From NCBI GenBank assembly GCA_018266555.1, contig JAFEAF010000014.1:162181-226180 (forward strand): DNA of 64,000 nucleotides, given 5' to 3'. Under the pieces are notes generated by a model. It searched no databases and had not been told where the DNA came from. It saw only the letters and a program-made list of their open reading frames with translations. Below are positions 16,283 through 24,568 of this stretch, piece after piece. Every line of letters begins with the position of its first letter. Position 1 is the stretch's first letter. Made by a program: the position numbers and the translations under genes. This stretch comes from Bacteroidota bacterium (GTDB lineage: Bacteria; Bacteroidota; Bacteroidia; Chitinophagales; Chitinophagaceae).

Positions 16283-16876
16283 CTAAAGCTTGGTAGAAAT
16301 CAGTTTCAGAAACTCACTTCTTGTAGCGTTTTTCATAAACTCTCCGTCAAAAGCTGAAGTAGTAGTTATGGAATTTTGTTTTTGTACCCCCCGCATCATC
16401 ATACAAAGATGCTGCGCTTCTATTACAACTGCTACCCCCAACGGATTCAACGTTTCTTTAATAGCATCCTTTATTTGCATGGTCAACCGTTCCTGTACCT
16501 GCAAACGACGGGCAAACACATCAACTGTTCTTGCAATTTTACTCAATCCTGTTATCCATCCGTTTGGAATGTAAGCCACATGTGCTTTCCCGATAAAAGG
16601 CAACATGTGATGTTCGCACATACTGTAAATCTCAATATCCTTTACCAGTATCATTTCATTGATGTCCTCATGAAATTTTGCTGAATTGATAATAGCATGA
16701 GCATCCTGTTTATAGCCCTGGGTAAGAAATTGCATAGCTTTGCTTACCCGTTCTGGTGTTTTTTTCAACCCTTCCCGTTCGGGATCTTCTCCCAATACAC
16801 TAAGGATATTTTTATAATTGTTCATCAGGTCCGGTAATGTTTCCTCGCAGTATTCGTCCACTTTTTGGTACATCAT
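16283..16876 (-). CDS. folE: GTP cyclohydrolase I
   Basis: A 197-residue GTP cyclohydrolase I, the first step in making 7,8-dihydroneopterin triphosphate. Zinc ligands are present: Cys and His in [10 protein letters not shown], and Cys in HLCMMMRG. Also seen are [14 protein letters not shown] [18 protein letters not shown] and [19 protein letters not shown]. Start could be the first or second of two adjacent ATGs. The two PTPS paralogs lie immediately upstream on the same strand (38 bases), so the three genes are likely co-transcribed and devoted to pterin synthesis. Confidence 0.95.
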   Translation of the reverse strand: MMYQKVDEYCEETLPDLMNNYKNILSVLGEDPEREGLKKTPERVSKAMQFLTQGYKQDAHAIINSAKFHEDINEMILVKDIEIYSMCEHHMLPFIGKAHVAYIPNGWITGLSKIARTVDVFARRLQVQERLTMQIKDAIKETLNPLGVAVVIEAQHLCMMMRGVQKQNSITTTSAFDGEFMKNATRSEFLKLISTKL

Positions 16877-16914
16877 AAACTTTTGATTTCGTAATTTAAA
16901 TTATGTTGTTTTTA

Positions 16915-17328
16915 CTAAACTGGGAATTCAGCAAAATTCCTCGGTGTTTCATATAGCCGTATTTGTAAATCCATTTTTTTATCAATATGAGGGCGTAATA
17001 GGTTATAGATTACAATAACAATATTTTCTGCTGTAGGGTTCAATTTTTTAAATTCTTTTGTGTCAAGGTTCAGGTTTTTATGATCAAATCGCCGGTGCAC
17101 TTCATTCCGGATCAGCCCGGACAGTTCTTTCATATCAATAACATAGCCGGTCTTTTTATTCACTTCGCCGGTAACTTTCACTTCCAATTCATAATTATGG
17201 CCGTGATAATGTGGCCAGGAGCATTTGCCAAATACTTTTTCATTCATTGCATCATCCCAGTCATTATTATACAAACGATGCGCTGCATTAAAATGTTCCC
17301 GGCGTATTACTGATACCCTTTCACCCAT
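16915..17328 (-). CDS. 6-pyruvoyl-tetrahydropterin synthase family protein (paralog 1)
   Basis: A 137-residue PTPS/QueD-family enzyme. The zinc histidines are His17 (FNAAH) and the HGH at 42-44; Cys36 lies five residues before HGH (CSWPHYHGH). This C-x5-HGH spacing is the PTPS pattern, unlike the shorter spacing of QueD. The DHKNLN block and NPTAENI follow, and YETPRNF ends the core. It converts dihydroneopterin triphosphate to a pyruvoyl-tetrahydropterin, or to carboxytetrahydropterin if it works as QueD. It lies between folE and a second copy. Confidence 0.87.
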   Translation of the reverse strand: MGERVSVIRREHFNAAHRLYNNDWDDAMNEKVFGKCSWPHYHGHNYELEVKVTGEVNKKTGYVIDMKELSGLIRNEVHRRFDHKNLNLDTKEFKKLNPTAENIVIVIYNLLRPHIDKKMDLQIRLYETPRNFAEFPV

Positions 17329-17403
17329 AAAACAGTTTATAAAATTATATTTTATCTACCGGTTTTTCAGTCCTGTAAATGACAGTTGAATTACCATCTT
17401 CAT

Positions 17404-17814
17404 TCACTCTCCGAAATATTCTACATAAATCCGTGCCGTCTCGTACAATTTGATGCTATGCAATTGAATATTTCCCGGTAAATTTGTCTTTAATTGATTC
17501 CAGATAGCCACTGCTAAATTTTCAGTGCTGCACATTTGTCCTTTCATAAAATCCACATCAAGATTTAAATTCTTATGATCCAGCTTTTCAGTTACCTGCT
17601 CTTTAATTATAGTACTTAATTTTTTTACATCCATCAGAAATCCCGTTCCCTTGTCCGGTTCTCCTTTTATCGTGACGAATAAATCATAGTTATGCCCATG
17701 CCAGTTTTCATTAGCGCATTGCCCAAAGACGAGTTCATTCTTTTCATGACTCCATTCGGGGTTAAACAAACGGTGTGCAGCATTGAAATGTTCTAATCGT
17801 GTAAGGTAAACCAT
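17404..17814 (-). CDS. 6-pyruvoyl-tetrahydropterin synthase family protein (paralog 2)
   Basis: A 136-residue second PTPS copy (ATG 17814 chosen; an ATG two codons earlier at 17820 is also open). It has HFNAAHRLF, C-x5-HGH in CANENWHGHNYDL, LDHKNLNLDVDF and CSTENLAVAIW. The STEN block is closer to eukaryotic-type PTPS than that of paralog 1 (NPTAEN). A candidate -7 element (TACCTTTG on the minus strand, 17851-17844) lies 30 bases upstream. It heads a three-gene minus-strand set ending at folE. Confidence 0.87.
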   Translation of the reverse strand: MVYLTRLEHFNAAHRLFNPEWSHEKNELVFGQCANENWHGHNYDLFVTIKGEPDKGTGFLMDVKKLSTIIKEQVTEKLDHKNLNLDVDFMKGQMCSTENLAVAIWNQLKTNLPGNIQLHSIKLYETARIYVEYFGE

Positions 17815-17840
17815 TGTCAAAACCTTTTAAAAAAAGAGAA

Positions 17841-17926
17841 CTGCAAAGGTAATTCAAATCAAACAGTCGGTAAATGTTTGATTATTCGGTTGTAAAAGCA
17901 GAAATTATTTGAACGTACCTTTGCAG
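17841..17926. promoter_or_regulatory. Divergent promoter pair with an 11-base inverted repeat
   Basis: CTGCAAAGGTA at 17841-17851 is the exact reverse complement of TACCTTTGCAG at 17916-17926. Each contains a TAnnTTTG -7 element facing outwards: one towards the PTPS genes, the other towards mqnB. The mqnB element has a TTG at 17890-17892 with a 23-base spacer. Its expected transcription start falls within a few bases of the mqnB ATG. Confidence 0.65.
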
Positions 17927-17930
17927 TCTT

Positions 17931-18593
17931 ATGAAGATTTTATTAATTGCTGCAACAGCAAAAGAAATAAAACCTTTTTTGAATGAACATCGTAAGAGCG
18001 ACATTTTTCCCGGTGTGGATGTTCTTATCTCGGGTATTGGGCTTACCGCCACTGCCTATCATCTTACTAAACAAATACAATTCAAAAAACCTGACCTGGT
18101 AATCCAGGCAGGAGTAGCCGGATGTTTTGATAAAAAAATCCCTTTAGGCTCCGTAGTGATGGTAACACAGGACACTATTGCCGATCAGAGTGTAATTGAA
18201 TTAAAAAAACTGAAAACACTATTTGCATTGAAACTTGTGCCGCAAAATCAATTCCCGTTTCAGAAAGGATGGCTGGTAAACCCGCATGCTCCTTTTATTA
18301 AAAACGGCAGGTTGAGAGCAGTAAAAGCCATTTCGGTGAATCAGATCACCACATCAAAACAGATGATCCGGTTTTATCAAACTGAATTTCATCCGGCTGT
18401 CGAATCCATGGAAGGAGCAGCATTGCATTATGTTTGTTTAATGGAAAAAATTCCTTTTTTGCAAATTCGAAGTATTTCCAATTATATCGGAGAAAGAGAT
18501 AAGAAAAAATGGAACATGAATGAATCTATTTTTAACCTCAACAAAACACTCACTGGATTGTTAAACCTCTCAAGAGCTAAGAAACAGGTATGA
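17931..18593 (+). CDS. mqnB: Futalosine hydrolase
   Basis: A 220-residue nucleosidase of the MTA/SAH-nucleosidase fold. It cleaves futalosine to dehypoxanthine futalosine in the futalosine menaquinone route. Blocks seen: LIAATAKEIKPFL at the N-terminus, ISGIGLTATAYHL, QAGVAGCFD, and VESMEGAALHYVC with the catalytic acid region. The gene is followed by mqnD with a four-base ATGA overlap, which strongly supports the pathway assignment. The -7 element sits so close to the ATG that the mRNA may be leaderless. Confidence 0.93.
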   Translation: MKILLIAATAKEIKPFLNEHRKSDIFPGVDVLISGIGLTATAYHLTKQIQFKKPDLVIQAGVAGCFDKKIPLGSVVMVTQDTIADQSVIELKKLKTLFALKLVPQNQFPFQKGWLVNPHAPFIKNGRLRAVKAISVNQITTSKQMIRFYQTEFHPAVESMEGAALHYVCLMEKIPFLQIRSISNYIGERDKKKWNMNESIFNLNKTLTGLLNLSRAKKQV

Positions 18594-19441
18594 AGTTAAC
18601 TTTAGGGTTCAGTCCCTGCCCCAATGATACGTTCATCTTTGATGCATTAGTCAATAAAAAAATTGATGCGAACGGGTATGAATTCGATGTTGTGCTTGAA
18701 GATGTGGAAACGCTTAATGAATGGGCATTGCAGGGAAAATTAGATATAACCAAGCTAAGTTTTCCTGCATTTTTTCGATCCCTGAATCATTATATTTTGC
18801 TTGACTCCGGTAGCGCCCTGGGAAAAGGAGTGGGCCCGTTATTAATTAGAAAATATACACAAACCGGGAAGACAGAAAAATTAAAAATGAAAATATCAGA
18901 GCAGTTATCCGTGGCCTTACCCGGAGTAAATACTACTGCTCATTTACTCTTCAGTTTTGCTTATCCTGATGCTCTGAACAAAAAATTCATGATCTTTTCT
19001 GCTATTGAAGATGCCGTAATCAATGGGGAAGCTGACCTTGGCGTAATAATCCATGAAAACCGTTTTACCTATCAGCAAAGAGGTTTGCAAAAAGTAAAAG
19101 ATCTCGGAGCATATTGGGAGGAAAAAATGCAAGTGCCTATACCGCTCGGAGGTATTGCAATAAAAAAAAATATTGAAAGCGTAGTGAGCCGGGAAATTGA
19201 AAAGCTTATCCGGGACAGTATTGCGTACTCATTTAAAAACTATCCGGAAATCAGCACTTACATCAAACATCATTCACAAAGCCTGAGTGAGCAGGTGATG
19301 CGTCAGCATATTGAACTTTATGTAAATAATTATTCTATCAGCCTCGGCAAGGAAGGGAGGAATGCTATCGGGATATTGTATAAGACCACCCTTACTTCAA
19401 GTCAAAAAAAAGAAGATTTATCTAATCATCTTTTTTTGTAA
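18590..19441 (+). CDS. mqnD: 1,4-dihydroxy-6-naphthoate synthase
   Basis: A 283-residue periplasmic-binding-protein-like enzyme that cleaves cyclic dehypoxanthinyl futalosine to 1,4-dihydroxy-6-naphthoate. It opens with LTLGFSPCPNDTFIFDALV, the family signature, followed by EDVETLNEWAL, DITKLSFPAF, VALPGVNTTAHLLF, and EADLGVIIHENRFTY. The last residues (SSQKKEDLSNHLFL) are a short variable tail. Translationally coupled to mqnB. The other menaquinone genes (mqnA, mqnC, mqnE and later steps) are not in the window. Confidence 0.95.
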   Translation: MKLTLGFSPCPNDTFIFDALVNKKIDANGYEFDVVLEDVETLNEWALQGKLDITKLSFPAFFRSLNHYILLDSGSALGKGVGPLLIRKYTQTGKTEKLKMKISEQLSVALPGVNTTAHLLFSFAYPDALNKKFMIFSAIEDAVINGEADLGVIIHENRFTYQQRGLQKVKDLGAYWEEKMQVPIPLGGIAIKKNIESVVSREIEKLIRDSIAYSFKNYPEISTYIKHHSQSLSEQVMRQHIELYVNNYSISLGKEGRNAIGILYKTTLTSSQKKEDLSNHLFL

Positions 19442-19482
19442 AATTTTTTGCTTCGCTTCTGAAACATTTATATCAAGCAGGC

Positions 19483-20325
19483 TCATGAATACAGGGAAGC
19501 TATAAATTTTTTATATATTAATGCAGTCTGGTCTCGTTGAAATAATTTATTTTCAAATTGACGGACCCATCTGATTCCGTAAATAGCATTAGTTAAAAAA
19601 ACTTCATCAAAATCTTTCATATCATTTGAAGTCACTACTCCTTCCCTGATTTCAAATTCATTTGTTGCCTTTAATTGATCCAGCAGGTATCTCCGCATTA
19701 CCCCATTTACACAACCCTCAGCCAATGATGGCGTGATGATCATTTTTTCTTTTATAAGGAAAACGTTGGCGATAGTTGCATCGGCTATCCTGTTTTTTTC
19801 ATTATAAATGAGGCAGTCATCCTGTTTGTTGGCTTTTGCAAATTGTGCAGCCATGATATAAGGCAGATAATTGGCTGATTTCAGATTCGAAAAGATATCA
19901 CAACTTTTCCGGGCAACCGGATACAACCCGAGAAAAAAACCTTTTTCATTTAATGTTGTCATAGAGGCGGGTAATGAATAAGCTTCAACCAGGTACTGCA
20001 AATTTTCTTCAGTTTCATTTAAGCTTCCGTTTCCCCGGAATATAGTAAGCCTTGCACGGCCCCGTTCAAAACATTGATTTCGTCTGCATAAATCCAGAAT
20101 CAATTCTGAAATTATTTTCCGGCTTATTAATGATACCCCTTTATATTTTAATAAACGCAACCCTGAATAAAGGCGTTCAAAATGATATTTTGACAAAATT
20201 ATTTTTCCATTCCATACTTTCATGGTTTCAAATAATGCATCGCCATACCGAAAGCCACGATTTGAATACATGAGTGCCGGGCGGTCGGCCGGGAGCATTT
20301 TACCATTAAGGCATATCCATTTCAT
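19483..20325 (-). CDS. Class IV aminotransferase, likely 4-amino-4-deoxychorismate lyase/BCAT-like
   Basis: A 280-residue fold-type IV PLP enzyme. It begins MKWICLNGKMLPADRPAL and YSNRGFRYGDALFETMKV, with a PLP lysine in the LKSANYLPYIMAAQ block and the NRIADATIANVFLIK phosphate-binding stretch. These features fit 4-amino-4-deoxychorismate lyase or D-amino-acid/branched-chain aminotransferase relatives; the motifs do not separate them. The frame could start 27 bases earlier, but that would overlap a transcription terminator, so ATG 20325 is preferred. If it is PabC it would add to the pterin/folate theme of the neighbours. Confidence 0.82.
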   Translation of the reverse strand: MKWICLNGKMLPADRPALMYSNRGFRYGDALFETMKVWNGKIILSKYHFERLYSGLRLLKYKGVSLISRKIISELILDLCRRNQCFERGRARLTIFRGNGSLNETEENLQYLVEAYSLPASMTTLNEKGFFLGLYPVARKSCDIFSNLKSANYLPYIMAAQFAKANKQDDCLIYNEKNRIADATIANVFLIKEKMIITPSLAEGCVNGVMRRYLLDQLKATNEFEIREGVVTSNDMKDFDEVFLTNAIYGIRWVRQFENKLFQRDQTALIYKKFIASLYS

Positions 20326-20346
20326 AAACCTAAAGTAAAATAAAAA

Positions 20347-20370
20347 TGCCATCCGTTTTGGCAGATGGCA
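20347..20370 (-). terminator. Rho-independent terminator after the first response regulator
   Basis: On the minus strand TGCCATC and GATGGCA form a 7-bp stem with a 10-base loop, followed by TTTTTATTTT. It lies 22 bases beyond the response regulator stop. Confidence 0.8.
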
Positions 20371-20391
20371 TTGAAATAAAAATGCTCAAGG

Positions 20392-21066
20392 TTAATGTTG
20401 TTCTACAATCCCGGCTTTTACTGCGTACATCACCAGCCCGGCCATAGACTTCGTGCCGGTCTTGGTTTTCAGTTTGTCACGAATTGCTTCTACCGTACGG
20501 GGGCTGAGGTCAACAATATCAGCAATTTCTTTTGTGCTTTTTTCATCACACATCAGCTTCAGAATGGTAATTTCTTTTTCGGTTAACTGTACATCCTGCG
20601 GCATGGAAGATTCATTAGTGCGTTTGGTACGCAACCCGCTCAGAAGTGCTTTGTTAGTAAGTTCATTAAAATAGAAATCCTGTTCATAGACACCCTTAAT
20701 AGCATCATAGATCATTTCAGCTCCAGACTCCTTTGTGAGATAGGAGTTTGCCCCTATTTCCATCATTTTGGAAATAACAGAATGGTCATTAAGAAAAGAC
20801 AGCATGATCACTTTTACATCCGGGTATAATTTCTTTATCTCCGGCAAAGCAGTAAGCCCGTCCATAACCGGCATTTGAATATCCAGCAAAATTACATCTG
20901 GCTTGATGTGCTTAAGGAGATTCAATAACTGCATACCGTTTTCGGCTTCAGCTACCATTTGAACATCTCTTCGGCTCGAGAGTGAAGTTTTTACACCGGC
21001 ACGGAACAGTGCATGATCATCGGCAATGGCTACTTTAATTACTGTGTTGTTGTCGTGGTTTTTCAT
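20392..21066 (-). CDS. NarL/FixJ-family response regulator (orphan)
   Basis: A 224-residue two-domain regulator. The receiver has the ADDH acidic pair, phospho-acceptor Asp62 (VILLDIQMP), and a conserved Lys in LTKESG. The C-terminal LuxR-type helix-turn-helix runs QLTEKEITILKLMCDEKSTK through LSPRTVEAIRDKL. ATG 21066 is chosen because the family starts just before VIKVAIADDH; an upstream extension of 26 codons is hydrophobic and unlike the family. No kinase gene is adjacent. Two close paralogs lie at 22377-23033 and 25440-26090. Confidence 0.92.
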   Translation of the reverse strand: MKNHDNNTVIKVAIADDHALFRAGVKTSLSSRRDVQMVAEAENGMQLLNLLKHIKPDVILLDIQMPVMDGLTALPEIKKLYPDVKVIMLSFLNDHSVISKMMEIGANSYLTKESGAEMIYDAIKGVYEQDFYFNELTNKALLSGLRTKRTNESSMPQDVQLTEKEITILKLMCDEKSTKEIADIVDLSPRTVEAIRDKLKTKTGTKSMAGLVMYAVKAGIVEQH

Positions 21067-21573
21067 GGATTTTGAAATTAAAATAAAAAATAAAAAGTAA
21101 TTGTTCTTGGATGCAAATTGAAAAATTCCTGCAATATATCCCATAGTAGAACTACTTAATTTTACTATTGCAGAAACTACCGATAGAATACTATAAGCAA
21201 TTGCGTAAAAAAAACCGAAAGTTTACTAAATGGAAATACTGAAGTTTTACGAGAATCCGGGTAAATACTGAAGATTTAAAATAGGGCAGTTATGCTATTG
21301 CACCGGTATCTATGTGGCTATATTTTTGACTTCGAAAGTTGATTGACACGGATGACTCGTTTTTCCTACTCATCCAATGTCCTGAACCGTCCAGAAAGTT
21401 ATTTCCAATTCCTTTGAAAAACCAAACGACACTCTCCAGCCAATCAACTTTCATCTTTATTTTCTGAAGTATATAAAAATTTTTCTTTTTCATAACAGTA
21501 ACGAAAAACCCTCCTTTTGGAGGGTTTGTTTTTAAATACAATCATTACCGGAAAGCAGGCTGTGATTTCTAAT
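21067..21573. other. Intergenic region upstream of the response regulator
   Basis: About 507 bases. It holds the terminator of the methyltransferase gene (21506-21527) and the upstream region of the response regulator. A minus-strand open frame here (21290-21541, 83 codons) runs through the terminator hairpin and has no recognisable features, so I do not call it a gene. Confidence 0.55.
21506..21527. terminator. Bidirectional terminator hairpin
   Basis: AAACCCTCC and GGAGGGTTT form a 9-bp stem with a TTTT loop. T-rich tracts follow on both strands. It lies 47 bases past the methyltransferase stop on the minus strand. Confidence 0.8.
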
Positions 21574-22332
21574 TCATTTGCGGGCAATAAGATAAGCCCT
21601 TGCATCGCCCAGGGAAAAATGCTTTTTACCCGGAACCGTATAGGTGGCTTCCAAAGTCAATCCCGCATTTTTCAACATCACCTCCATTTCTGAAAGTGAA
21701 TAAATATAATCTACCCCGGTTTTAGTTTCGGTTTTTCCATCCTGGGCTATCATTATACTTTCAGTTTCCATACGGGTAGGATGAAACAGGAATTTACTTT
21801 CCGTTAAAAATTTAATTCCATTGATCTCACTCCAGTAACGGTCTTTAAAATATTTGATGACTATTTCGGCAAGCGTCCAGGTATTGATCAGAAAATGACC
21901 TCCGGGTTTTAAATGAGCTGCTACCATGGTAATAATATTTTGAGCATGGTATGCTTCAAAGAAATTGAAGCTGTTTCCCATACAGATCGCCAGATCATAC
22001 TGCCCTTCCGGCTCATAACGAATAATATCAGCCCGGATTGCCGTCAATGGCAATTGCTCTTGTTCTGCATTTTTTTTTATTTCAATGATATAATCAGATA
22101 AATTATCTACCGCAGTAACATGAATGCCTTTTTTTGAAAGTGCGAGGGCATGTCTTCCATACCCACACATGAGGTCCAGCACCCGGCTTTCAGATGTGAG
22201 ATTAAAATACTGAGCCATAAAGTCCGACTCTTTTGCAGTAAGTTCACTGGGAATGAAAGCTCGCCATATTTCCTTATAATATCCATCAAAATAGATATCA
22301 TTCACATTTTCATAAATTGTTTGATCCGCCAT
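21574..22332 (-). CDS. Class I SAM-dependent methyltransferase
   Basis: A 252-residue Rossmann methyltransferase. Motif I is VLDLMCGYGRHALAL; after it come VDNLSDYI (acidic end of strand 2), DLAICMGNSFNFF (motif IV region) and LKPGGHFLINTW (motif VI). A beta-rich insert follows (SKFLFHPTRMETES), common in small-molecule methyltransferases. Substrate is not predictable. It stands alone between two response regulator genes on the same strand, 44 bases beyond the start of the first codon of the next one. Confidence 0.85.
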   Translation of the reverse strand: MADQTIYENVNDIYFDGYYKEIWRAFIPSELTAKESDFMAQYFNLTSESRVLDLMCGYGRHALALSKKGIHVTAVDNLSDYIIEIKKNAEQEQLPLTAIRADIIRYEPEGQYDLAICMGNSFNFFEAYHAQNIITMVAAHLKPGGHFLINTWTLAEIVIKYFKDRYWSEINGIKFLTESKFLFHPTRMETESIMIAQDGKTETKTGVDYIYSLSEMEVMLKNAGLTLEATYTVPGKKHFSLGDARAYLIARK

Positions 22333-22376
22333 TCCCGGTTATTTTTATATTAAAAAATCCTTGCCTGGAAAAAATC

Positions 22377-23033
22377 TTATTGCAATAATTTATTCCTTGT
22401 AGCATACATGACAAGCCCCGCAATAGTCTTGGCGCCCACTTTTTGTTTCATATTCTGCCGTATCGTCTCAATGGTCCTCGGGCTGAGAAAGACTTCTTTT
22501 GAAATTTCTTCTGTAGTTTTATCCTCTGCAATCAATTTTAAAATTTTCAACTCTTTTTCTGAAAATTTCACCGGGTTCGGATAAAACTGGCGTACTGATT
22601 TTTTATGTTGTAGTTTCAGGAGTACAGCTTTGTTCACCAAATCGTTAAAATAAAAATCATCATTCATGCAGGTAAGTATAGCCTGGTAAATCTCTTCCGG
22701 GTCGGTTGTTTTTGTGAGATATGCATTAGCACCCATCTCCATCATCTTAGTGATCATTTCCTGGTCATCATACATTGTAAGTACAATGATCTTCAGACTT
22801 TCGTATTCTTTCCGGATAAGGCTGATTGCATTGATTCCATCCACTTCAGGCATCCGTATGTCCATCAACACTACATCAGGCAGTTTGAGCTTAAGCTTAT
22901 GCATCAGATCTTTACCATCTTCTGCTTCCCAAAGAATTTTCAGGTAATCTTTGTCCTTTAAAGCCATTCGGATTCCATCACGGAAAATCTTGTGATCATC
23001 TGCAATAGCTACTTTAATTTGTTCGGTGGCCAT
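22377..23033 (-). CDS. NarL/FixJ-family response regulator (orphan)
   Basis: A 218-residue regulator. The receiver has ADDHKIFRDG, phospho-acceptor Asp58 (VVLMDIRMPEVDG), and LTKTTDPEEIYQAI. The LuxR-type helix-turn-helix has FSEKELKILKLIAEDKTTEE and LSPRTIETIRQNMKQKV. It resembles the other two regulators in the window more than most NarL relatives, which suggests local duplication. A TACTTTTG -7 element on the minus strand at 23087-23080 gives a predicted leader of about 40 bases. Confidence 0.92.
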   Translation of the reverse strand: MATEQIKVAIADDHKIFRDGIRMALKDKDYLKILWEAEDGKDLMHKLKLKLPDVVLMDIRMPEVDGINAISLIRKEYESLKIIVLTMYDDQEMITKMMEMGANAYLTKTTDPEEIYQAILTCMNDDFYFNDLVNKAVLLKLQHKKSVRQFYPNPVKFSEKELKILKLIAEDKTTEEISKEVFLSPRTIETIRQNMKQKVGAKTIAGLVMYATRNKLLQ

Positions 23034-23748
23034 GGATATGAGATTATCGTTTATTTAATAGGTCGTAATTTTTCAATGCCAAAAGTAATTTTTTTATTAA
23101 TTGCTTCACTTTTTAATTGAATACAGAGTTTATGAGTACCTGCACTCATTTTTAGGATTCATGTTCTCATTTTTGATATCCTAGTAAATTTTCATTTACA
23201 ACCAGGTATTTTCCCGGGTCGTTAAATTATTTATTATTCAAAAGGTATCTGAAAAAATTTCTCTATAGATTGTCTTTAACCCACATTATAACTTTGAAAC
23301 AGCTTTTTGATATTTCTCTTGCTTTATCAAAATTTATATTAAATGAAATGCTTGCTTATGCACTTAAGCTTTATAGGTTTTCACTTTAAACTCCTTATTA
23401 TCAACAAAAGTTTCATATATCCTTTGATATATTGAATAGTTCGCTCCTAAAACAGCTTCATTTACCTAACCGCCAGTCTTATCCACAGATGTTAATAAAA
23501 AGATTGAAATTGAAAAGATTTCAGGTATAATCACTAATTTTACTACCGTAAATATACTAATAATTTAGAGTAATTATACCCATAATTGAAAAGTAACTCT
23601 ACGAGGGAAATATCCTGAAACCCGCCACTGCACTACACTTCAGGCTATTCTAAGAGTTTTTACCGATAGGCAAACCTATTGAGAAGCCATCCATTATGGA
23701 CAATTTTTACTGTTGGAATGTTCCAAAAAGATCTAAATCGTTACTGTT
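23034..23748. other. Long AT-rich intergenic region
   Basis: About 715 bases with no supportable gene on either strand. The only signals I see are the promoter element of the regulator on its left (CAAAAGTA at 23080-23087, read on the minus strand as TACTTTTG) and scattered AT-rich tracts. It leads into a broken signal-peptide reading frame at 23749. Confidence 0.5.
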
Positions 23749-23842
23749 ATGAAAAAAGTTAGTCGTGTTTATTGGCCTGTTGATGAATCATCAACTTCAT
23801 GGGCAGACTAATGTTTTGATCAAAAAACTATCTATGTTTTAA
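23749..23842 (+). pseudogene. Frameshifted remnant or leader of a secreted peptide
   Basis: From ATG 23749 the frame stops after 20 codons. Removing one base from the A6 run (23752-23757) gives MKKLVVFIGLLMNHQLHGQ, a convincing signal peptide, then TNVLIKKLSMF and a stop at 23840-23842. Either a short secreted peptide was broken by a one-base slip, or it is the remnant of a longer gene. It ends 14 bases before the 7-TM gene. Call is by eye only. Confidence 0.4.
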
Positions 23843-23856
23843 AAGTTTTTCTATTT

Positions 23857-24549
23857 TTGGATAAAATCCAAGATATAGAAAAACTTTTTTTTAATATTGT
23901 AACGTATTCCTACCTCCTGCTTCCCCTCACTTTTTTGATCGGAATTCAAAAAACCAGGAGGACTTTTTCTTTTTTTATTTACGGGGCGATCTTCTTTTTA
24001 TTTCTTTATTTCGTAAACGATTTTACCACTGTAGCTCAAAGAAAACTATACAGCAATTCTTATACTTTTTTGGAATACTTCTTCTTTACATTAGTATTAT
24101 GGAAAGATATCCAAAAGCGTAAATTCAGGATTGCCATTGTTATTCTGTCTATATTGTTTTTTTCATTCCAGGTTTTTTATTTTTTCAACTCTTCATTTTT
24201 AAAAATTGACACCGTTCCAATTGGGATTGAAACAATTCTGTTGTTTATTTACATACTGTTTTTCTTTTACCAATATTTTAAAGAGGTTGAAAGTAAATAT
24301 ATTTACAATGAACCCTGCTTTGTGCTTGCAATAGGGATTTTGCTTTATCTCGGTAGCTCTTTCTTCATTAATCTTCTTGCCAATCATATTTCTAATGAAG
24401 AAGTAATGAAATGGGGAGTTATAACGAATATCGCAGAAATTCTAAAGAACATCTTGTTTACTGTTGCCATGGTAATGTATGCCCGCCAGCCCAAGAAAAC
24501 TAAACCGGAAAAATCAATACCCTACCTGGAACCTGACCTTATAAACTAA
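23857..24549 (+). CDS. Seven-helix membrane protein, possible sensor partner of the adjacent kinase
   Basis: A 230-residue protein with about seven hydrophobic helices (approximately residues 13-27, 34-53, 69-82, 89-110, 122-138, 153-173, 187-206) and a polar tail ending PDLIN. No ATG is available near the N-terminus; the frame is read from TTG 23857. No family recognised. It precedes a single-TM HisKA_3 kinase by 19 bases and a response regulator, so it may be the signal-sensing half of a split 7-TM receptor kinase. That role is inference from gene order. Confidence 0.7.
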   Translation: MDKIQDIEKLFFNIVTYSYLLLPLTFLIGIQKTRRTFSFFIYGAIFFLFLYFVNDFTTVAQRKLYSNSYTFLEYFFFTLVLWKDIQKRKFRIAIVILSILFFSFQVFYFFNSSFLKIDTVPIGIETILLFIYILFFFYQYFKEVESKYIYNEPCFVLAIGILLYLGSSFFINLLANHISNEEVMKWGVITNIAEILKNILFTVAMVMYARQPKKTKPEKSIPYLEPDLIN

Positions 24550-24568
24550 CTGATAATTACGACCCACT

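Noticed and set aside
21290..21541. 83-codon minus-strand frame between the response regulator and the methyltransferase
   Set aside because: It runs through a clear terminator hairpin, has no recognisable features, and lies between two real genes without its own signals.
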